From DATFNI01 sp963787205 (GTDB taxonomy: Bacteria > Bacteroidota > Rhodothermia > Balneolales > DATFMH01), in the NCBI GenBank assembly GCA_963787205.1, contig CAWBCD010000003.1:124001-188000 (forward strand): 64,000 bases of DNA. The letters are read 5' to 3'. A program made the translations under genes and the position numbers. A model generated the notes under the pieces. That model searched no databases, had not been told where the DNA came from, and saw only the letters and a program-made list of their open reading frames with translations. Below are positions 55,840 to 64,000 of this stretch, in pieces; the stretch's first letter is position 1; each line of letters opens with the position of its first letter.

Positions 55840-56832
55840 ATGATTTGGAAAAATCCCGAATGGTTCTGGGCGCTGCTGATAATTCCTGTGATAATTGCCA
55901 TCTTCTGGTGGCGTCAGCGTAGTCACCGGCAACCCGTACTAACCTATTCCGATGTCAGCGACTTGAAAGGTATCTCCGGCAACTGGCGTCGGTATGGCAA
56001 CTGGTTTGTGCTGATTCTCCAGATTCTGGGTGTAGGGCTGGTGACCGTAGCATTGGCACGTCCACAGCTGCAGAATGTCCGGGTGCAGCGAAGTGCAGAG
56101 GGTATCGATATCATGCTTGTTCTCGACATGTCCACTTCCATGAAAGCCGAGGATCTTAAACCCAACCGTTTCCTTGCGGCCAAAAATGTGGCTACAGATT
56201 TTATCAATAAACGAATTTCGGACAGAATCGGACTGGTCGTTTTCGCGAGAAAGAGCTTTACTGTAGTACCACCGACACTGGATTATAGTCTGCTTAAGAA
56301 ACAGCTCAGAGATGTCAAGATGGGGATTATCGAGGATGGAACAGCCATTGGCATGGGTATCGCAACGGCTGTGAACCGCCTGAAGGATATGAAAGGCAAG
56401 AGTAAGGTGATTATCATGCTTACGGATGGTGAAAATAACGCGGGGGAAATCGACCCGGTGACAGCCGCAGATCTTGCCAAAGCCTATGGAGTCAAGATAT
56501 ATACGATCGGTGTGGGTACGCATGGGGTGGCACCGTACCCGGTGATGGACCCGATCTTTGGTAAACGATATCAAAATATTAAAGTGGACGTCGACGAAAC
56601 GATGCTGAAGAAAGTCGCGGGAATGACCGGAGGGGAATATTTCCGGGCGACCAGTACGGATTCACTGGAACAGATCTATAATCACATCAACAAGATGGAA
56701 AAGACCAAGGTCGACGAACAGATCTTTACGGATTATAAAGATTTGTATCCCAATTACCTGTTGCCGGGTATCCTGGCGCTGGCATTTGCATTCCTAGGGG
56801 ATAAATGGATCTTCCGCACGGAACTGGCTTAG
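55840..56832 (+). CDS. batA: BatA-type von Willebrand A membrane protein
   Basis: 330 residues: two N-terminal membrane helices (about 8-22 and 57-75), a vWA domain with an intact metal site (DMSTSMKAED from Asp96; TDGENNAGE further on), and one C-terminal helix (about 305-325, LLPGILALAFAFLGDKWIF). BatA was named from the Bacteroides aerotolerance operon. Usual followers batB, batC and batD are not downstream; the next gene is an unrelated GH31 after 185 bases, so the operon here is reduced or split. Confidence 0.9.
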   Translation: MIWKNPEWFWALLIIPVIIAIFWWRQRSHRQPVLTYSDVSDLKGISGNWRRYGNWFVLILQILGVGLVTVALARPQLQNVRVQRSAEGIDIMLVLDMSTSMKAEDLKPNRFLAAKNVATDFINKRISDRIGLVVFARKSFTVVPPTLDYSLLKKQLRDVKMGIIEDGTAIGMGIATAVNRLKDMKGKSKVIIMLTDGENNAGEIDPVTAADLAKAYGVKIYTIGVGTHGVAPYPVMDPIFGKRYQNIKVDVDETMLKKVAGMTGGEYFRATSTDSLEQIYNHINKMEKTKVDEQIFTDYKDLYPNYLLPGILALAFAFLGDKWIFRTELA

Positions 56833-57017
56833 AGAGAGTCTGGATCTTCTCCAAAAACTTCATTTTAAGTGATTAAATAGTCAGGTAATTGTGCGTTTTA
56901 TTCCGGATATGGATCTCCTTTTTTGTGCGCTATTTTCATAATTAGCCGGAAACTGCTAGTTGAGTTGAATATCTTTTTTTATAATCTCATTAATACTCAA
57001 CCTCAAGGCTAAATAAT

Positions 57018-59471
57018 ATGAAGAGATTACTACCTTACCTTGCAATTTTGTGTTTCCTCGTTTTTACCACATCTGTGACAGTAAATGCCCAGAGCAGTCT
57101 GTATGAATTCGCGGGAAACCTGAAATCCTATAAAAAAACAAACAATCATTTTGAGGCTACCCTCAAGAATGGGGCCGTACGCATCAGTTATCTGAAAGGT
57201 GTCGGATTCAGAGTCCGCTATTCCTTTACGGGTACCTTCAGTAAACTTTTTTCCTATGCTACCGTCACCCCAATGCCACCGTACGAGTCCCTTTCAGTGA
57301 GTGACCAGGGAGACAGCATCCTGGTTAAAGCGGGTGATCTGACGGCGATCGTCCATAAAAAACCATTCCGCCTCTCGTTCGCGAACAACAATGGCTGGGA
57401 GTTTATCCAGGAAACGTACGGGGCGGGCCATTCGGGCAAGAAACTGGCTCATATCATAAAATGGGAGGATGGAACCCAGTTTTACGGTTTAGGAGAGCGA
57501 CCGGATGATTTGCTTCGTACCGGAAAGACCTATACCCTTTGGAATTCCGATACCCCGGGTTATCCGAAGGGTACCGAACCCATCTATCAGTCCATGCCGT
57601 TTTATATTGGCTTAAATGCCAAAGGCGCCTGGGGCATCTTTTACGATAATTCCTACAAGACTCAGTTTGACTTCGGCGGACAGTTAAAGACGCATATCGG
57701 CTTTTACTCTGAAGGCGGAGAATTGCGCTTTTATGTGTTTTACGGTCCGCAAATCAAGCAAATCCTGAAAGAATACACCACTTTGACGGGCCGTTTTCCC
57801 TTGCCGCCCAAATGGGCTCTCGGTTATCAACAGAGTCGCTGGGGATACTATCCGGATAAGGAGTTCTATCGTTTAGCCTATGAGTTTCGCAGCCGGGAAA
57901 TCCCATGCGATGTTCTCTATACGGATATCGACTACATGGATCAATACCGGGTATTTAGCTGGAGCAAGAGATACTTCCCGCATCCGGTTGAAATGATGAG
58001 CAACCTGCGGAAGAAAGGCTTTAAAGTCATCCCGATTGTCGATCCCGGGATCAAAATTGACAAGAACTGGGATGTGTTCAATGAAGGGGTCAAGAAAAAT
58101 GTATTCGTCAAATATCCCGGTGGGAAAAATTATGTGGGTACGGTTTGGCCGGGCAGAGTTTATTTCCCGGATTTTTCAAATCCCATAACACGCAAGTGGT
58201 GGGAAGGTCATGTTGCCGATTTCATCAAAATGGGCGTGGCAGGTGTTTGGAATGATATGAATGAGCCATCCGTCTTTGGCGGCAAAACCATGCCGAATTT
58301 TGTCGAGTTTGACAAAGAAGGCATGAAAGCCAGTGCTCTGGAGATGCACAACCTGTACGGACTCCTCATGGCGCGTTCCAGCTATCAGGGACAGTTAAGT
58401 GCCGATCCCAATAAGCGGCCGTTTATCATCACACGTGCTTCCTTTGCCGGTGTACAACGCTACTCGAGTATCTGGACGGGTGATAACAGTGCCAAGTGGC
58501 AGGATGTGAAGCTTACCATGCCGATGGTGATGAGTCTGGGTCTGGCCGGTGTCCCTGATGCCGGTTTCGATATCGGCGGATTCAACGGCAGCCCGACCGG
58601 TCAGATGTACATGCGTTTCCTTCAGATTGGAATATTCATGCCGTTTTGCCGCACTCACACGGCTATCGATACACGTCGGCAGGAGCCATGGAGTTACGGG
58701 CAGATGTACGAATACATCAACAAAAAAATGATTCAGCTACGATATAAACTGCTGCCGGTGCTCTATACATCTTTTTACGAACATACTGTGAATGGCAGCC
58801 CAATCATCCGTCCGCTTTCATGGGATTATCAATCGAACCAGAAGGTATGGGGTATCGATAATCAGTTTATGTTTGGAGATCACATGATGGTTGCCCCGGT
58901 CGTGGATAAAGACGCCAACCAAAGAACGCTCTATCTGCCAAAGGGAACATGGTATCAATTCTTCACGAATAAAAAGTATGATGGGGATCAGTCCATCACC
59001 GTGGATGCACCTATCAATGCCGTGAACGTCTATGACAAGGTATTTACGCATCCATATGCCGGACTCCCGTTATTTGTCCAGGCCGGTGCGGTTATCCCGA
59101 TGCAGGAGCTGCAACAGTATGTCGGTCAGAAGGATATCACAAATATGAACCTTCGTGTTTATGATGGAGCCTCCCGCAAGAGTGAATTGTATGAAGATGA
59201 CGGTCACTCGCAGAGCTATCGTGATGGGGATTATCGTTTAACTACCTTTAACACCGAATCCAGTGCAAAAGAGCTCAATGTGAAAGTAGCCATGGATGGG
59301 AAGTATGAAGGTGGCGTGAAGACATTCACCTGGGAAGTTTATGGCATTGAAGAGAAACCAGCGGAAGTTAAAATCGATGGAAAGGAGATCGATTTTAATT
59401 ACGATGAAACAAACCACACGGTCTCATTTAAGACTGATGCCAAGCCAATGAGTGTGGAAATCACTAAATAA
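57018..59471 (+). CDS. Secreted GH31 alpha-glucosidase, copy 1
   Basis: 817 residues with a signal peptide (LPYLAILCFLVFTTSVTVNAQ), an N-terminal beta-sandwich, a TIM barrel and C-terminal beta domains including DUF5110. The nucleophile is Asp413 in GVWNDMNEPSVFGGK and the acid/base is Asp489 in WTGDNSAKWQDV; both match GH31. Other marks: PPKWALGYQQSRWGYYP, IPCDVLYTDIDYMD and FDIGGFNGSPTGQMYMRFLQ. Signal type suggests periplasmic or surface action on alpha-glucans or alpha-glucosides. It is the first of a tandem pair; the second copy starts 174 bases on, after a terminator. Confidence 0.95.
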   Translation: MKRLLPYLAILCFLVFTTSVTVNAQSSLYEFAGNLKSYKKTNNHFEATLKNGAVRISYLKGVGFRVRYSFTGTFSKLFSYATVTPMPPYESLSVSDQGDSILVKAGDLTAIVHKKPFRLSFANNNGWEFIQETYGAGHSGKKLAHIIKWEDGTQFYGLGERPDDLLRTGKTYTLWNSDTPGYPKGTEPIYQSMPFYIGLNAKGAWGIFYDNSYKTQFDFGGQLKTHIGFYSEGGELRFYVFYGPQIKQILKEYTTLTGRFPLPPKWALGYQQSRWGYYPDKEFYRLAYEFRSREIPCDVLYTDIDYMDQYRVFSWSKRYFPHPVEMMSNLRKKGFKVIPIVDPGIKIDKNWDVFNEGVKKNVFVKYPGGKNYVGTVWPGRVYFPDFSNPITRKWWEGHVADFIKMGVAGVWNDMNEPSVFGGKTMPNFVEFDKEGMKASALEMHNLYGLLMARSSYQGQLSADPNKRPFIITRASFAGVQRYSSIWTGDNSAKWQDVKLTMPMVMSLGLAGVPDAGFDIGGFNGSPTGQMYMRFLQIGIFMPFCRTHTAIDTRRQEPWSYGQMYEYINKKMIQLRYKLLPVLYTSFYEHTVNGSPIIRPLSWDYQSNQKVWGIDNQFMFGDHMMVAPVVDKDANQRTLYLPKGTWYQFFTNKKYDGDQSITVDAPINAVNVYDKVFTHPYAGLPLFVQAGAVIPMQELQQYVGQKDITNMNLRVYDGASRKSELYEDDGHSQSYRDGDYRLTTFNTESSAKELNVKVAMDGKYEGGVKTFTWEVYGIEEKPAEVKIDGKEIDFNYDETNHTVSFKTDAKPMSVEITK

Positions 59472-59503
59472 TCTGAATGACAATTTAAAAATAGTTAACA
59501 TTA

Positions 59504-59538
59504 GGGCCGTTAAACAGGAATTGTTTTGCGGCCCTTTT
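59504..59538 (+). terminator. Hairpin between the two GH31 genes
   Basis: GGGCCG (59504-59509) pairs with CGGCCC (59529-59534), with a loop of about 19 bases and a TTTT tail. The stem is short but GC-only. It probably ends or attenuates transcription from the first GH31 gene, so the second copy may have its own promoter in 59540-59645. Confidence 0.6.
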
Positions 59539-59645
59539 GCTTATCATTACAGTAACAAATTGAGCCGTGTCTCATGATTGGTTATACCTTGCGGTTACAC
59601 ACACATGGTTGTGATATAAACAGTGATTATAAATTGACCAGTACC

Positions 59646-62099
59646 ATGAAAAACAAACGTGTAGTTTTCGTACTCATTTTATTTCTTGTAACAGGTTGTG
59701 TCAGCGCCTTTGCCCAGAATGGTGTTTACAAGTTTGCCGGGAACCTCAGGAGCTATAGGGAATCCCATAATGTATTTGAAGCCAGACTAGATAACGGCAG
59801 AGTGAGAATTGCCTATCTGAAAGGCGTAGGGTTCCGGATACGGTATTCCTTTACCGGAAAGTTTGGTCCTATGTTATCATACGCAACGGTTGAGGATATG
59901 CCGCCTAAAGAAAATATTAAAATCGAGAAAAATGTAAGCGCTTTACTTTTGAAAGCGGGGGATGAAATTCTAAGGATACAACGCTCTCCATTTCGGATAA
60001 CGTACGAATCCGTCGACGGCCATCAGTTTATGAAGGATTCTTTTGGGGCTGGCCATCAGGGAGACAAAATCTGTCATATGGTACAAAGGGATCAGAACGA
60101 GGTTTATTATGGTTTGGGAGAACGACCCTACCAGATGAATCGCGCAGGCGCGACCTTTACCTTATGGAATACCGATCATGGAGGATATTTAAGCGGAAGT
60201 ACAGATCCTCTCTACCAATCCTATCCGTTTTATATTGGCCTGGCAAATAACAAAGCATATGGCGTTTTTTACAACAATTCATATAAAACGACTTTTGATT
60301 TTGGCGGCCAGTTGAAGACCCACATCGGTTATTATTCGGAGGGCGGGGAACTGTGCTATTATGTTATCTATGGGCCGGGTATAAAGGACGTCTTGCAAAA
60401 ATATACAAGACTCACAGGCCGGGCACCTCTGCCACCCAAATGGGCTCTGGGATATCAACAAAGCCGCTATAGTTACTATCCTGCAGAAGAGTTGAAACTG
60501 ATTGCACGGCAATTCAGAGCACGAAAGATCCCCTGCGACGTTCTGTACCTGGATATTGATTATATGCACGGGTACCGGGATTTCACCTGGAATAAGAACT
60601 TTTTCCCTCACCCGACTAAAATGCTGTCGGAACTGAAGAAAGAAGGATTTAAAGTTGTTACGATCATAGATCCGGGTATCAAGAAAGACAGTACCTATTC
60701 GGTTTATAATTCCGGATTAGAAAAAAATCTGTATGTCAAATATCCCAATGGGACTAATTACACAGGGGTAGTATGGCCCGGAAAGGTGGCCTTCCCGGAT
60801 TTCTCAAAAAATGAAACGGATACATGGTGGGGAAATCTGGTTTATGACTGGGAACAAAAAGGAGTCTCAGGTGTTTGGCTTGATATGAACGAGCCCTCTG
60901 TTTTTGGTGGTAAGACCATGCCGGATATAGTCCTCTTCAATAATAAGGGCCACGAAACAAGCCATCTGCAGATGCATAATATTTACGGTTTGATGGAGGC
61001 AAAGGCCACATACAACGGCCTGATGCAACATGAGCCGAATAAGCGCCCGTTTATCCTCACACGTGCTGGTTTCTCTGGTACACAGCGGTATGCCGCCATG
61101 TGGACCGGTGATAACGTCGCCCGCTGGCAGGATGTGGGTCTGACCATGCCAATGGTAATGGCAGAAGGTTTGGCCGGGGAGCCGTTCGACGGTTTTGATA
61201 TTGGTGGGTTTGGCGGTTCACCGACCGGTGAGTTATACATGCGCTTCCTGCAGATTGGGGTTCTGATGCCGTTTTGCAGGACTCACTCATCGAAAGGTAC
61301 CGTTGAACAGCAGCCATGGGATTACGGACATATGTACACATACATAAATAAGAAACTGATCCAATTCCGGTATAAAATCCTTCCGGATCTGTACACGGCG
61401 TTCTATGAGCATACACGGACGGGAAGCCCGATTATTCGTCCGCTTGTGTGGGATTATCAGAATGACCCCAGGACATATAACATCAACGATCAGTTTATGC
61501 TGGGTGATCACTTGATGGCCGCACCGGTGATCCATCAGGGAGAAAACAGTCGAAATCTGTATCTGCCAAAGGGTGAGTGGTACGGCTTCTTCAATGATTC
61601 AACTTATTCGGGTGGCCGGGAAATCACGGTGCCTGCCCCAATTCGGGCGGTAGATACATACAATAAAATTTACAATCATCCGCTTCAGGGACTGCCGCTA
61701 TTCGTACAGGCCGGATCTGTGATCCCCCTGCAGGAGGTTCAGCAGTATGTTGGTCAAAAGCATATTACAAGCATGACCTTGCGCGTTTATAACGGTGCAT
61801 CGGAAAAGAGTGAACTCTATGAAGATGACGGTCATACACAAGACTATCGTCACGGGCTGTACCGTTTGACAAGCTTCATGACCAACTCAGATAATGATCA
61901 TCTGGACATCGATTTGAAAAGAGAGGGCAGCTATTCCGGGGGTGTCTCAACATTTGATGTGAAAGTCATAGGTTTGCACCATGCTCCACAGTCAACTACG
62001 GTTGATGGCAAGAGCGTCGATGCCCACTATGACTCCGATACGGGCATCCTGGAATTCAAGACATCAGCCGATGCCAGCAGCATTGACATCCAGAAATAG
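59646..62099 (+). CDS. Secreted GH31 alpha-glucosidase, copy 2 (tandem paralogue)
   Basis: 817 residues from the ATG at 59646, chosen because it begins the signal (VVFVLILFLVTGCVSAFAQ); an ATG at 59574 would add 24 residues with no signal character. Same architecture and same catalytic numbering as copy 1: nucleophile Asp413 in GVWLDMNEPSVFGGK and acid/base Asp489 in WTGDNVARWQDV. The two proteins align end to end without large gaps and differ throughout, so the duplication is old. Whether the paralogues have different linkage preferences cannot be read from sequence. Followed by a strong terminator. Confidence 0.94.
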   Translation: MKNKRVVFVLILFLVTGCVSAFAQNGVYKFAGNLRSYRESHNVFEARLDNGRVRIAYLKGVGFRIRYSFTGKFGPMLSYATVEDMPPKENIKIEKNVSALLLKAGDEILRIQRSPFRITYESVDGHQFMKDSFGAGHQGDKICHMVQRDQNEVYYGLGERPYQMNRAGATFTLWNTDHGGYLSGSTDPLYQSYPFYIGLANNKAYGVFYNNSYKTTFDFGGQLKTHIGYYSEGGELCYYVIYGPGIKDVLQKYTRLTGRAPLPPKWALGYQQSRYSYYPAEELKLIARQFRARKIPCDVLYLDIDYMHGYRDFTWNKNFFPHPTKMLSELKKEGFKVVTIIDPGIKKDSTYSVYNSGLEKNLYVKYPNGTNYTGVVWPGKVAFPDFSKNETDTWWGNLVYDWEQKGVSGVWLDMNEPSVFGGKTMPDIVLFNNKGHETSHLQMHNIYGLMEAKATYNGLMQHEPNKRPFILTRAGFSGTQRYAAMWTGDNVARWQDVGLTMPMVMAEGLAGEPFDGFDIGGFGGSPTGELYMRFLQIGVLMPFCRTHSSKGTVEQQPWDYGHMYTYINKKLIQFRYKILPDLYTAFYEHTRTGSPIIRPLVWDYQNDPRTYNINDQFMLGDHLMAAPVIHQGENSRNLYLPKGEWYGFFNDSTYSGGREITVPAPIRAVDTYNKIYNHPLQGLPLFVQAGSVIPLQEVQQYVGQKHITSMTLRVYNGASEKSELYEDDGHTQDYRHGLYRLTSFMTNSDNDHLDIDLKREGSYSGGVSTFDVKVIGLHHAPQSTTVDGKSVDAHYDSDTGILEFKTSADASSIDIQK

Positions 62100-62114
62100 A
62101 AAGAAATGAAAATA

Positions 62115-62143
62115 AAAAGGGCGGTCAAAATGATCGCCCTTTT
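62115..62143. terminator. Bidirectional terminator between GH31 copy 2 and uxs
   Basis: AAAAGGGCGGTCA (62115-62127) pairs with TGATCGCCCTTTT (62131-62143), with one G-T wobble and a 3-base loop. A and T flanks serve both the rightward GH31 gene and the leftward uxs operon. Confidence 0.85.
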
Positions 62144-62172
62144 GGTATAATTTCGAATCAGTTAGCTTTTTC

Positions 62173-62210
62173 CTAACAACTAACAACTAACAACTAACAA
62201 CTAACAACTA
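62173..62210. repeat. Heptanucleotide tandem repeat CTAACAA reaching into the uxs stop codon
   Basis: Five full copies of CTAACAA (62173-62207) plus CTA (62208-62210). The final CTA is the complement of the TAG stop of the leftward uxs gene, so the array starts exactly at the stop codon. On the coding strand the repeat reads TTGTTAG, a TAG-containing unit. Confidence 0.95.
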
Positions 62211-63161
62211 CTTCGTTTCCAGCTTCTTTTTGAAGTACTCAAGCGTCCGTGCCAGCCCCTCTTCACGGTGAATTTTGGCTGACCAATGGAGTATTTCGTT
62301 TGCCTTGTCAGTATCGGGTTGTCGTACTTTGGGGTCATCCTGAGGAAGGGGTTTAAACGCTATCTTACTTTTGCTGCCGGTGAGTTTTACGATTTCTTTG
62401 GCGAAATCTAGGATGGTAATTTCTTCAGGATTACCGATGTTCACCGGATAGATATAGTCAGATTGTGACAGCTTGAAGATTCCATCAACGAGGTCGTCGA
62501 CGTAGCAGAACGAACGGGTCTGTGAGCCGTCCCCGAAAATAGTGATATCTTCACCAAGGAGGGCCTGCGACATAAACGTTGGAAGGGCACGGCCGTCTTC
62601 AAGTCTCATTCGGGGTCCGTATGTATTGAAGATACGAACGATACGCGTATCCACCCTGTGGTAGCGATGGTATGCCATGACTATAGCCTCGGCAAAACGT
62701 TTGGCCTCGTCATAGACACCGCGTATACCTATCGGATTTACGTTGCCCCAGTATTCTTCTTTTTGAGGATGGATAAGCGGGTCTCCGTAGACTTCACTTG
62801 TAGAGGCAAGCAAGAAGCGTGCTTTCTTTGCTTTTGCTAATCCGAGAGCCTTGTGAGTACCCAGTGAACCAACCTTGAGCGTCTGAATCGGTAGTTCAAG
62901 ATAGTCTATTGGAGAGGCAGGGGAGGCAAAATGAAGGACAAGATCCAGATCACCGTTGACGTGGATATAATTTGTAACATCATGCTTGATAAACGTGAAG
63001 TCATCATTGCCGATGAGATGTTCTACGTTTTCAACAGCTCCGGTGCTCAGGTTATCCATACAAATAACCCGGAATCCCTCTTTCATATAGCGATCACACA
63101 GATGCGACCCGAGGAATCCGGCCCCACCAGTTATTAAGACCGTTTTCTTTTGTTCAGACAT
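62208..63161 (-). CDS. UDP-glucuronate decarboxylase (UDP-xylose synthase)
   Basis: 317 residues, usual length for bacterial UXS. Extended SDR fold: NAD site TGGAGFLGSHLCDRYMKEG, DNLSTGAVENVEHL, LHFASPASPIDYLELPIQTL, the TSEVYGDPLIHPQ segment and the catalytic YDEAKRFAEA (Tyr-x3-Lys), then RIFNTYGPRM and DGSQTRSFCYVDDLVDG. It converts UDP-glucuronate to UDP-xylose. Its start overlaps the ugd stop by eight bases, so the two consecutive pathway steps are co-translated. The product feeds capsule, LPS or exopolysaccharide synthesis. Confidence 0.95.
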   Translation of the reverse strand: MSEQKKTVLITGGAGFLGSHLCDRYMKEGFRVICMDNLSTGAVENVEHLIGNDDFTFIKHDVTNYIHVNGDLDLVLHFASPASPIDYLELPIQTLKVGSLGTHKALGLAKAKKARFLLASTSEVYGDPLIHPQKEEYWGNVNPIGIRGVYDEAKRFAEAIVMAYHRYHRVDTRIVRIFNTYGPRMRLEDGRALPTFMSQALLGEDITIFGDGSQTRSFCYVDDLVDGIFKLSQSDYIYPVNIGNPEEITILDFAKEIVKLTGSKSKIAFKPLPQDDPKVRQPDTDKANEILHWSAKIHREEGLARTLEYFKKKLETK

Positions 63162-64000
63162 TTACGGATGGCCTCCCAACACTGATATATGTTACATTGG
63201 CTTCTTCTGCGCGTTCCAGGTCGTAAAGATTACGCCCGTCGAAAATAATCGGTTTTTTCATCTTGGTATGGAACTGATCAAAATCAGGCCGGCGAAATTC
63301 GTTCCATTCTGTACAGATAATGAGTGCGTCAGCATCATCGATAGCATCAGTCGCCTCGCTTACAAACTCGATTTTGCTGCTTTTCGCTTCGCCTAAAGCC
63401 ATTTTGAAATTCTCAGTTGCTTCCGGATCGTAGGCAACGATTTGAACATTGTGGTTTAACAATTCGTCACAAATATAAAGGGCAGGTGCCTCGCGGACAT
63501 CATCGGTCTCGGGCTTAAAGGCCAGTCCCCATAATGCAACTTTCTTTCCCTCGAGTTTCCCGTCAAAATACTTATCCATTTTGTTGACAATGGTCACTTT
63601 CTGCGCATTATTCACAGCCATGACCGATTCAAGTATTTTGAAGTTATATCCGTTTTGACCGGCTGTATAGTGAAGAGCCTGAACGTCTTTTGGGAAACAG
63701 CTTCCACCATAACCAATTCCGGCAAAGAGGAATCGTTTGCCGATTCGTGAATCCGTTCCTATGCCCCGTCGAATATTGTCGACATTGGCCCCAACGATCT
63801 CACACAAATTGGCTATTTCATTCATGAAGGTGATCTTGGTCGCCAGGAACGAGTTCGCCGCGTATTTTGTCATTTCCGAACTCTTCTCATCAACAACGAT
63901 GATTGGATTGCCGCTTCGCACGAATGGTTCGTATAACATCTGCATCTTTTTGGCGGCCTTCTCACTTGAGGTCCCTATAACCACGCGTTCCGGTTTCAGA
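63154..64000 (-). CDS. ugd: UDP-glucose 6-dehydrogenase, C-terminal part (runs off the window)
   Basis: The open frame continues to the window edge; the first readable residues are LKPERVVIGTSSEKA, typical of the end of the NAD domain. A GTG at 63982-63984 should not be taken as the start. The central domain follows (SEMTKYAANSFLATKITFMN) with the catalytic Cys in GYGGSCFPKDVQAL and the UDP-binding C-terminal domain (LWGLAFKPETDDVREAPAL, YDPEA, IICTEWNEFRRPDF). It oxidises UDP-glucose to UDP-glucuronate, the substrate of the next gene. The N-terminal Rossmann fold lies beyond the window. Confidence 0.95.
   Translation of the reverse strand, partial: LKPERVVIGTSSEKAAKKMQMLYEPFVRSGNPIIVVDEKSSEMTKYAANSFLATKITFMNEIANLCEIVGANVDNIRRGIGTDSRIGKRFLFAGIGYGGSCFPKDVQALHYTAGQNGYNFKILESVMAVNNAQKVTIVNKMDKYFDGKLEGKKVALWGLAFKPETDDVREAPALYICDELLNHNVQIVAYDPEATENFKMALGEAKSSKIEFVSEATDAIDDADALIICTEWNEFRRPDFDQFHTKMKKPIIFDGRNLYDLERAEEANVTYISVGRPSVNV

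Noticed and set aside
63154..63984. Complete short gene starting at GTG 63984
   Set aside because: The same frame continues to the window edge with typical UDP-glucose dehydrogenase residues, so the gene is cut by the window.

Overview
The window looks like the chromosome of a Gram-negative member of the Bacteroidota/FCB group, possibly Balneolota or Rhodothermota (phylum placement is inference; there is no rRNA or tRNA here). Pointers are two ECF sigma/FecR/TonB-receptor modules, a SusC/SusD pair, DUF1800-DUF1501 secreted proteins, an aerotolerance-type vWA locus, heptanucleotide repeats next to stop codons and many lipoprotein signals. No phage, insertion sequence or CRISPR array was recognised.

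Layout. 0-8.4 kb: an inverted pair of intergenic repeats, a DUF1800/DUF1501 pair (DUF1800 frameshifted), two small envelope proteins and a four-FAS1 lipoprotein. 8.5-12.8 kb: an intact ECF sigma, FecR and STN-containing TonB receptor operon. 13.3-19.5 kb: dabA/dabB for inorganic carbon uptake, with a broken DUF6671 gene and a small conserved-looking ORF, divergent from a CbbR/CmpR-like LysR regulator. 19.6-27.5 kb: a compact six-gene operon with a di-heme membrane cytochrome b, a TPR protein, 20-heme and 19-heme c-type cytochromes, an outer-membrane beta-barrel and an Fe-S flavoprotein. This reads as a trans-envelope electron conduit and is the most interesting system in the window. 27.8-30 kb: a chemoreceptor relic and amtB.

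30.6-46.8 kb: a polysaccharide-utilisation-like locus whose first half is decaying. The ECF sigma carries a 9-bp duplication, fecR is frameshifted, susC has an in-frame stop and is joined to the second half of susD by a deletion, two hydrolase genes are frameshifted, and a TPR multiheme cytochrome has no ordinary start codon. Its second half (GH43, GH5-like, mutarotase) is intact apart from one late frameshift in a DUF4965/DUF1793 gene. 46.9-47.8 kb: a repeat-rich gene-free stretch. 47.8-53.7 kb: housekeeping genes (sua5, mfd, ald). 53.9-56.8 kb: DUF58, a membrane protein and BatA. 57-62.1 kb: a tandem pair of GH31 alpha-glucosidases. 62.2-64 kb: UDP-xylose synthesis (uxs and a partial ugd).

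Disrupted genes are concentrated in a few loci while long genes such as mfd, dabA, the TonB receptor and both GH31 genes are clean. I therefore favour real gene decay over uniform sequencing error, but reads are needed to decide. Functional links between the cytochrome operon, the carbon pump and the LysR regulator are inferred from position only.
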